Position numbers and translations under genes: made by a program. DNA of 64,000 nt, from contig NZ_BSFC01000024.1 in NCBI RefSeq assembly GCF_027922145.1, positions 124,001 through 188,000 of the forward strand, read 5' to 3'. The notes below the pieces were generated by a model. That model made no database searches, was not told the origin of the DNA, and saw only the letters and a program-made list of their open reading frames with translations. The stretch's first letter is position 1; each line of letters begins with the position of its first letter. This DNA is from Novosphingobium resinovorum. Its GTDB lineage: Bacteria; Pseudomonadota; Alphaproteobacteria; Sphingomonadales; Sphingomonadaceae. Below, piece after piece: positions 58,592 to 64,000 of the stretch.

Positions 58592-60007
58592 TCAGATGTG
58601 GATCGCGCGGCCGTAGGCGGCGAGGGTCGCCTCGTGCATCGTCTCCGAGATCGTCGGGTGCGGGAACACGGTGTTCATCAGTTCCGCCTCGGTGGTCTCC
58701 AGCGTCTTGCCGACGACGTAGCCCTGGATCATCTCGGTCACTTCGGCGCCGATCATGTGGGCACCGAGCAGCTCGCCGGTCTTGGCATCGAACACGGTCT
58801 TCACGAAGCCTTCCGGCTCGCCCAGCGCGATCGCCTTGCCGTTGCCGATGAACGGGAAAGTGCCGGCCTTGACCTCGTAGCCCTCTTCCTTGGCCTTGGC
58901 TTCCGTCAGGCCGACCGAGGCGATCTGCGGGTGGCAGTAGGTGCAGCCCGGAATGTTGCGGCGGTCCAGAGCGTGCGGGTGCACTTCCTTGTTGCCCAGT
59001 TCCTTGGCGATCGATTCGGCGGTGGTAACGCCTTCATGGCTGGCCTTGTGGGCAAGCCACGGACCCTTCACGCAGTCGCCGATCGCCCAGACGCCGGGGA
59101 CGTTGGTGCGGCCATAGTCGTCCACCTTGACGAAGAACTTCTCGTCCGGCTCGATCTTGAGTTCTTCCAGGCCGATGTTCTCGACGTTCGGGACGATGCC
59201 GATGGCGACGATGACGTGGCTGAATTCCTGCGTCTCTTCCTTGCCGCCCTTCGGGGTGATCTTGACCGAGACGCCCTTGTCCGAAGCCTTGACGTCGCTC
59301 GCCTTGGCGCCGGTGAGGATCTTCATCCCCTGCTTGGTCAGCGCCTTTTCGAGGAAGGCCGAGACGTCCTTGTCCTCGACCGGGACGATGCGGTCCATCA
59401 TCTCCACGACCGTCACGTCGACGCCCATGTCGTTGTAGAAGCTGGCGAACTCGATGCCGATCGCGCCCGAGCCGAGGACCAGCAGCTTCGTCGGCATTTC
59501 CTTGGGCGTCATCGCATGGCGGTAGGTCCAGATGCGGTTGCCGTCCGACTTGGCGCCGGGCAGTTCGCGCGCACGGGCGCCGGTGGCGATGATGATGTGC
59601 TTGGCCGAGAGGGTTTCGGCACCCTTCTCGCCGGTCACTTCCAGCTTGCCCGGAGCCACCAGCTTGCCGGTGCCCATGTGGACGGTGATCTTGTTCTTCT
59701 TCATCAGGTGCGTGACGCCCTGATTGAGCTGCTTGGCCACGCCGCGCGAGCGCTTGACGATCGCGTCGAGGTCGGCGGTGATGTTTTCCGCCGCGAGGCC
59801 ATAGTCCTTGGCGTGCTTCATGTGGTGCAGGATCTCGGCCGAGCGCAGCAGCGCCTTGGTCGGGATGCAGCCCCAGTTGAGGCAGATGCCGCCGAGCAGT
59901 TCGCGCTCGACGATGGCGGTCTTGAGGCCAAGCTGCGCGCTGCGGATCGCCGCGACATAGCCGCCGGGGCCGGAACCGAGAACGATGACGTCGTAAGAAT
60001 CAGCCAC
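58592..60007 (-). CDS. lpdA: Dihydrolipoyl dehydrogenase (E3)
   Basis: 471 residues, a flavoprotein that reoxidises lipoyl groups of 2-oxo acid dehydrogenase complexes and makes NADH. FAD-binding GSGPGGYVAA is near residue 11. The redox disulphide Cys42-Cys47 is in GGICLNWGCIPTK. The NAD loop VLGSGAIGIEFASFY is near residue 180. The catalytic His/Glu segment HPTISETMHEA is near residue 450. It lies next to pdhC, with two thioesterase genes between, so it is probably the pyruvate dehydrogenase E3. Confidence 0.96.
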   Translation of the reverse strand: MADSYDVIVLGSGPGGYVAAIRSAQLGLKTAIVERELLGGICLNWGCIPTKALLRSAEILHHMKHAKDYGLAAENITADLDAIVKRSRGVAKQLNQGVTHLMKKNKITVHMGTGKLVAPGKLEVTGEKGAETLSAKHIIIATGARARELPGAKSDGNRIWTYRHAMTPKEMPTKLLVLGSGAIGIEFASFYNDMGVDVTVVEMMDRIVPVEDKDVSAFLEKALTKQGMKILTGAKASDVKASDKGVSVKITPKGGKEETQEFSHVIVAIGIVPNVENIGLEELKIEPDEKFFVKVDDYGRTNVPGVWAIGDCVKGPWLAHKASHEGVTTAESIAKELGNKEVHPHALDRRNIPGCTYCHPQIASVGLTEAKAKEEGYEVKAGTFPFIGNGKAIALGEPEGFVKTVFDAKTGELLGAHMIGAEVTEMIQGYVVGKTLETTEAELMNTVFPHPTISETMHEATLAAYGRAIHI

Positions 60008-60009
60008 TC

Positions 60010-60390
60010 TTAACTCTCCTGTTCGATCGCGCGGGGGCGGCCCGCGTCGTCGATTGCGACGAAGGTGAAGACCGCTTCGGTCACCTTCACCTGTTCTTCT
60101 TCATGCCGGTGGCGCCGCCAGGCCTCGATGCCGATGGTCATCGAGGAGCGGCCCACTTTCCTGAGTTCACCGTAGACGCTGACTTCGTCGCCCACCTTGA
60201 CCGGCTTGTGGAACTGCATGCCGTCCATCGCGATGGTGACCGCGCGGCCATGCGAGTGGCGCGCGGCGATCAGGCCGGCGCCCATGTCCATCAGGCTCAT
60301 CAGCCAGCCACCGAAGATGTCGCCATAAGCATTGGCATCGGCGGGCATCGCGGTGATGCGGATGACGGGTTCGCGGTATTCTTCCGCCAT
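60010..60390 (-). CDS. Hotdog-fold acyl-CoA thioesterase, copy 2
   Basis: 126 residues from ATG 60390. The acyl-CoA thioester hydrolase (YciA/BFIT-type) pattern is clear: VIRITAMPADANAYGDIFGGWLMSLMDMGAG, with Asp in the catalytic loop, AVTIAMDGMQFHKPVKVGDEVSVYG, and a final VFTFVAIDDAGRPRAI. It cleaves acyl-CoA; the chain length cannot be told. It is a paralogue of the 60392 gene, starting one base after that gene's stop, and precedes lpdA by two bases. Confidence 0.9.
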   Translation of the reverse strand: MAEEYREPVIRITAMPADANAYGDIFGGWLMSLMDMGAGLIAARHSHGRAVTIAMDGMQFHKPVKVGDEVSVYGELRKVGRSSMTIGIEAWRRHRHEEEQVKVTEAVFTFVAIDDAGRPRAIEQES

Positions 60391-60391
60391 T

Positions 60392-60781
60392 TCAGACGAT
60401 CTCCGAAGTCGCGGCGATGGGCCTGGGGCGGTCGTTTTCATCCAGCGTCACGAATGTGAACAGCCCGGTGGCGACTTCCACCTGATGCTCGCTCGCCCGC
60501 GCCCGGCCAAAGCCGCGCGTGGCGATCGTCATCGAAGTGCGCCCCGTCCGCTGCACGCTCGCATAGACGTTGAGTTCGTCGCCCACGAGCATGACGCCGG
60601 GAAAGGTGAAGTCGGTCGCCCCCACCACCACGGCCTTGTGGCCGGTGCGGCGGGTGACCAGCGAGGCGGCGCCAAGGGCAAGCTGGCTCATCAGCCAGCC
60701 GCCGAAAACGCCGCCATAGGGGTTGAGGTCGGTGGGCATCGCGGTGACGCGGATGACCAGCTCTCCGGCCTCGAACTCCAT
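60392..60781 (-). CDS. Hotdog-fold acyl-CoA thioesterase, copy 1
   Basis: 129 residues. It has the same layout as the next gene: LVIRVTAMPTDLNPYGGVFGGWLMSQLALGAAS, AVVVGATDFTFPGVMLVGDELNVYA and LFTFVTLDENDRPRPI. In the first motif Gly replaces the Asp found in the second copy (YGGVFGG against YGDIFGG), and the central loop lacks the H of MQFHKP, so the two may differ in activity. It lies two bases from the pdhC stop, so it belongs to the pdhC-lpdA transcript. Confidence 0.88.
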   Translation of the reverse strand: MEFEAGELVIRVTAMPTDLNPYGGVFGGWLMSQLALGAASLVTRRTGHKAVVVGATDFTFPGVMLVGDELNVYASVQRTGRTSMTIATRGFGRARASEHQVEVATGLFTFVTLDENDRPRPIAATSEIV

Positions 60782-60782
60782 A

Positions 60783-62099
60783 TCAGGCGATCATGCTCAG
60801 CGGGTTCTCGACGAACTCGCGGAACGCGGCCATCAGGCGCGCGCCGTCGGCGCCGTCGACGGCACGATGATCGAAGCTGCCCGTCGCACTCATCACAGTC
60901 GCCACTCCCAGCGACCCGTCTGGCATGACCCAGGGGCGCTTGTCGCCTGCCCCAATGGCGAGGATGGTCGACTGCGGCGGGTTGATCACGGCCGAGAACG
61001 ACTTGATGCCCATCATGCCCATGTTCGAGATCGAGGCGGTGCCGCCTTGGTACTCGTCGGGCTTGAGCTTGCCTTCCTTGGCGCGGCTCGCGAGATCCTT
61101 GGTCGCCTTGGCGATGGCCGAGAACGACTTCTCGTTGGCGGCGGTGACGATCGGGGTGATGAGACCGCCGGGGATCGACACGGCGACCGAGATGTCGGCG
61201 CGCTCGTACTTGATCAGTTCGTTGCCCGCGAACGTCACGTTGCACTCGGGCACCGCGACCAGCGCCATGCCGAGCGCCTTGACCAGCATGTCGTTGACCG
61301 AGACCTTCACGCCCTGCTTCTCCAGCGTGGCGTTGATCTGCGAGCGCAGTTCCAGCAGCTTGTCGAGCTGAACATCGACGCTGAGGTAGATGTGCGGCGC
61401 TTCCTGCTTCGACTGGGCGAGGCGGCGGGCGATGGTCTTGCGCATGCCCGAAAGCTTCTCGACCGAGTGCGGCACGCGGGCATCGAGCAGGGCGCGGGTC
61501 TCGTCGGCCATTTCGACCGAAGAGGTCGCGGCAGCGACGGGAGCAGCGGCCGGGGCCGAAGCTGCGGGCGCCGGAGCCGCCTTCTTGGCGGTGCCGCCCT
61601 GTGCGGCCTCGACGTCGGCCTTGACGATGCGGCCATTGGGGCCGGAGCCGGCGACGCCCGAGAGGTCCACGCCCTTGGCATCGGCGATGCGCTTGGCGAG
61701 TGGGGTGGCGACGACGCGATCACCCGAAGCTGCGGCCTTCGGCGCGGCTGCGGGAGCGGGCTTGGTTTCAGCCTTGGCTTCGGCCTTCGGAGCCTCTTCC
61801 TTGGCGGCGGCCTTCGGGGCTGCGGCCTTGGGTGCGTCGATCGCCGAGGCGTCCTCGCCCTCTTCGACCAGCACGGCGATGACGGTGCCGACCTTGACGC
61901 CTTCGGTGCCCTCGGCGACGCTGATCTTGCCGATCACGCCTTCATCGACGGCTTCGAATTCCATGGTCGCCTTGTCGGTCTCGATCTCGGCCATGATGTC
62001 GCCGGAGGAGACGGTATCGCCTTCCTTGACCAGCCATTTGGCCAGTTTGCCCTCTTCCATGGTGGGGGACAGGGCGGGCATCTTGATCTCGATGGGCAT
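60783..62099 (-). CDS. pdhC: Pyruvate dehydrogenase E2, dihydrolipoamide acetyltransferase
   Basis: 438 residues. One N-terminal lipoyl domain carries the modified Lys43 in ETDKATMEF. An Ala/Lys/Pro linker and a peripheral-subunit-binding domain ([21 protein letters not shown], about 127-160) follow, then a second Ala-rich linker and the catalytic domain ending in [15 protein letters not shown] (His411, Asp415). It transfers acetyl from lipoamide to CoA. LipA in this window makes its cofactor. The E1 genes are not seen here. Confidence 0.96.
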   Translation of the reverse strand: MPIEIKMPALSPTMEEGKLAKWLVKEGDTVSSGDIMAEIETDKATMEFEAVDEGVIGKISVAEGTEGVKVGTVIAVLVEEGEDASAIDAPKAAAPKAAAKEEAPKAEAKAETKPAPAAAPKAAASGDRVVATPLAKRIADAKGVDLSGVAGSGPNGRIVKADVEAAQGGTAKKAAPAPAASAPAAAPVAAATSSVEMADETRALLDARVPHSVEKLSGMRKTIARRLAQSKQEAPHIYLSVDVQLDKLLELRSQINATLEKQGVKVSVNDMLVKALGMALVAVPECNVTFAGNELIKYERADISVAVSIPGGLITPIVTAANEKSFSAIAKATKDLASRAKEGKLKPDEYQGGTASISNMGMMGIKSFSAVINPPQSTILAIGAGDKRPWVMPDGSLGVATVMSATGSFDHRAVDGADGARLMAAFREFVENPLSMIA

Positions 62100-62271
62100 G
62101 GAAACTGTACGTTCCTTATTGTCCGTAGGGAGGCCGCTTTCGGGCGCTGGCCCCTTCCTTGGACGGCTTGAGCGTTGCGTTCAAGAACCTTGCAGTTTCT
62201 TTTTTCGCAACAGTGGTGGCTTGTCTTGCAGGCTTCGCGTATCGATAAGCCGGTTGGAGAGGGAACCACCC

Positions 62272-62727
62272 ATGCGCATCTACCTGGTGATCGTCGACGA
62301 GAGCGAGGAAGCGCTCGTCGCCCTGCAGTTCGCGGCCCGCCGCGCGGCCAAGACCGACGGTGCGCTGCACCTTCTGGCGCTCGTCCCGCCGCAGCCCTTC
62401 AACGCCTTCGCGGGGGTTCAGGCGACCATCGAGGAAGAAGCCCGCGCCCGCGCCGAGACGCTGGTGACGGCGGCGGCCGGAAACCTTTTGTCGCAAGGCG
62501 CAAAGATGCCGGTCATCTCCGTTCACATGGGAGAAGACATCAAGATCGTGCGCAAATATCTGGAGGAGCACCCCGAGGTTTCGGCGCTGGTGCTCGGCGC
62601 GGCGAAGGAAGGCGGACCGGGCGCTCTGGTCGCGCACTTCACCGGGCCGGGCATGGCGCATATGACCTGCCCGGTGTTCGTGGTCCCCGGCGGGCTCGAT
62701 GCCGAGGCGATCGAACGGTTGAGTTGA
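62272..62727 (+). CDS. Universal stress protein (UspA) family
   Basis: 151 residues. The UspA fold is recognisable from RIYLVIVDESEEALVALQFAARRA at the start and the nucleotide-binding end ALVLGAAKEGGPGALVAHF (G-x2-G-like loop) followed by MTCPVFVVPGG. The start has GGAGAGGG about 8 bases upstream. The frame is open far upstream through pdhC only as a shadow. It is divergent from pdhC and convergent with rnr. Confidence 0.88.
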   Translation: MRIYLVIVDESEEALVALQFAARRAAKTDGALHLLALVPPQPFNAFAGVQATIEEEARARAETLVTAAAGNLLSQGAKMPVISVHMGEDIKIVRKYLEEHPEVSALVLGAAKEGGPGALVAHFTGPGMAHMTCPVFVVPGGLDAEAIERLS

Positions 62728-62792
62728 GCGGCACTGGGCGGCACCTAACGGCACTCAAGGGTGCCACAAACGGTCCATTGCCCCACACAACT

Positions 62793-62870
62793 TCGTCATT
62801 GCGAGCGTAGCGAAGCAATCCAGGGCGGTTTGCTCTGCCCTGGATTGCTTCGCTACGCTCGCAATGACGA
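62793..62870. repeat. Perfect 34-bp inverted repeat between convergent genes
   Basis: Arms 62793-62826 and 62837-62870 pair without mismatch, with a 10-base loop. The arms contain CATTGCGAGCGTAGCGAAGC, a motif I associate with dispersed repeats in sphingomonads. It may end transcripts of the stress protein gene and rnr. Confidence 0.9.
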
Positions 62871-62896
62871 TGAGGGGCTGGATCGAGTGAGGGGCG

Positions 62897-64000
62897 TTAC
62901 CGCTTGCCCCGCCCCTGATGCCGGATGTTCTTCGGCCGCCCACGCTGGCCGACGAAGTGCTTGCCCTTGTGCTTGAGCGCCGGAGCATTCCCGCGCGGTT
63001 CGATCCGGCCGCCGCCGTCGGGCAGCTCATACTTGAGCGCGCCGGTCAGCGCATTGGCCTCCGCCAGTCGCAGCTTGAGGATCTGGCCGATCGAGAAGAC
63101 CGTGCCCGTCTCGTCGCCGACCAGCACTTTGGCTTTCTCATCGAACGTGAACCGTTCGTCCCCTAGCGTCGAGACCGGCACCAGCCCGTCGCCGCCGAGG
63201 CCGACGATGGTGGCGAAGAAGCCGAACTTCTGGACGCCGGTGATGCGCGTGTCGAACACTTCGCCCACGCGGCTCGCCAGCCAGGCGGCGACGTAGCGGT
63301 CGATCGTTTCGCGCTCGGCTTCCATGGCGCGGCGCTCGGCCTGGCTGATCGCGTCGCTGACGCGGCCGAGGTCTTCGCGGTCACGCTCCGACAGGCCCGA
63401 CAGCGCCGGAATGTCGGCTTTTGGCTTCGGCTGCTCCAGCCCATAGGCATCGACCAATGCGCGGTGTACCAGAAGGTCCGCATAACGCCGGATCGGCGAG
63501 GTGAAGTGCGCGTAGGACGCCAGCGCCAACCCGAAGTGGCCGGCATTGGCGGGGCCGTAATAGGCCTGCGTCTGGCTGCGCAGGACCGCTTCCATGATGA
63601 GCGCCTTCTCGGTCTCGTCGGTCACGTCCTTGAGCATGCGGTTGAACAGGCTGGGCGTGATGACCTGCCCCATCGCCAGCTTCTTGCCGAACGTCGCGAG
63701 GTAGTCCTTGAGCGCCATCAGCTTCTCGCGGCTCGGCGTCTCGTGGATGCGGTAGACGACGGGCGCGGTCTTGGCCTCCAGCGCCTTGGCGGCGGCGACG
63801 TTGGCGGCGATCATGAAGTCCTCGACGACGCGGTGCGCGTCGAGCCGCTCGCGGATCGCGATCTCGGTGATGCGGCCCTTCTCGTCCAGCTTCACGCGGC
63901 GCTCGGGCAGTTCGAGTTCCAGCGGATCGCGGTTGGCGCGCGCGGTGGCGAGTGCCTTCCACGCGGCCCACAGATTGGTCAGGTGCTCGGCCGCGCGGCC
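62897..64000 (-). CDS. rnr: Ribonuclease R, 5' part outside the window
   Basis: The last 367 residues of an RNB-family 3'-5' exoribonuclease. The RNB domain is seen from RAAEHLTNLWAAWKALATARANRD through FTSPIRRYADLLVHRAL, then a C-terminal S1 domain (GVQKFGFFATIVGLGGDGLVPV) and a basic tail (KHKGKHFVGQRGRPKN). The frame stays open to base 64000, so a GTG at 63895 is not the true start. The enzyme degrades structured RNA and matures rRNA and tmRNA. Confidence 0.95.
   Translation of the reverse strand, partial: GRAAEHLTNLWAAWKALATARANRDPLELELPERRVKLDEKGRITEIAIRERLDAHRVVEDFMIAANVAAAKALEAKTAPVVYRIHETPSREKLMALKDYLATFGKKLAMGQVITPSLFNRMLKDVTDETEKALIMEAVLRSQTQAYYGPANAGHFGLALASYAHFTSPIRRYADLLVHRALVDAYGLEQPKPKADIPALSGLSERDREDLGRVSDAISQAERRAMEAERETIDRYVAAWLASRVGEVFDTRITGVQKFGFFATIVGLGGDGLVPVSTLGDERFTFDEKAKVLVGDETGTVFSIGQILKLRLAEANALTGALKYELPDGGGRIEPRGNAPALKHKGKHFVGQRGRPKNIRHQGRGKR

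Overview
This GC-rich window is a stretch of chromosome from an alphaproteobacterium. It most likely belongs to the Sphingomonadales (Novosphingobium/Sphingomonas-type). The evidence is the dusB-ntrB-ntrC-ntrY-ntrX-hfq-hflX order, a fused IspDF, a RibB with an N-terminal helix-turn-helix, a tandem two-domain Hfq, a DUF4170 protein, and REP-like repeats built on TCCCGGAtcaagTCCGGGA. All family calls were made by reading translated sequence; no database search was run.

Layout. 1-4.7 kb: end of carA, an unknown small gene behind a hairpin, and carB. 4.8-5.6 kb: greA and a convergent DUF4170 gene sharing a strong bidirectional terminator. 5.7-7.5 kb: a minus-strand set of four small membrane-associated proteins (DUF883-like, phage-holin-superfamily III-like, and two unknowns). 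7.7-10.0 kb: enolase, a MarR-like regulator and a small unknown gene. 10.3-12.1 kb: ribH and an HTH-RibB-X fusion. 12.1-15.8 kb: enoyl-CoA hydratase, SDR, TetR regulator, YihY membrane protein. 15.9-23.0 kb: tamA-tamB-small lipoprotein, then a PilZ protein. 23.2-23.5 kb: three identical tRNA-Lys(CTT) genes. 23.6-29.4 kb: mreB, mreC-mreD-mrdA-rodA (rod shape). 29.6-36.3 kb: mutL, carbonic anhydrase, lipA-ratA, and ispDF-unknown-cinA. 36.3-45.8 kb: the nitrogen-regulation/RNA chaperone cluster. 45.8-54.9 kb: mazG and a long minus-strand run (mltB-like, RlpA/SPOR-like, dacC-like, tmk, holB, metG, tatD, MBL hydrolase, small membrane protein) with many stop/start overlaps. 55.0-64.0 kb: tRNA-Ser(TGA), acs, a divergent GNAT gene, a second PilZ gene, lpdA, two hotdog thioesterases, pdhC, a universal stress protein and the 3' part of RNase R.

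No prophage, insertion sequence, CRISPR array or obvious island is visible; this is core chromosome. The most unusual items are the double-Sm-domain Hfq, the HTH-RibB fusion whose GTP cyclohydrolase-like half has lost its zinc cysteines (with a palindrome at its own start), an RlpA-like SPOR protein lacking the catalytic aspartate, a small lipoprotein coupled to tamB, and a hairpin over the ribosome binding site of the unknown gene between carA and carB.
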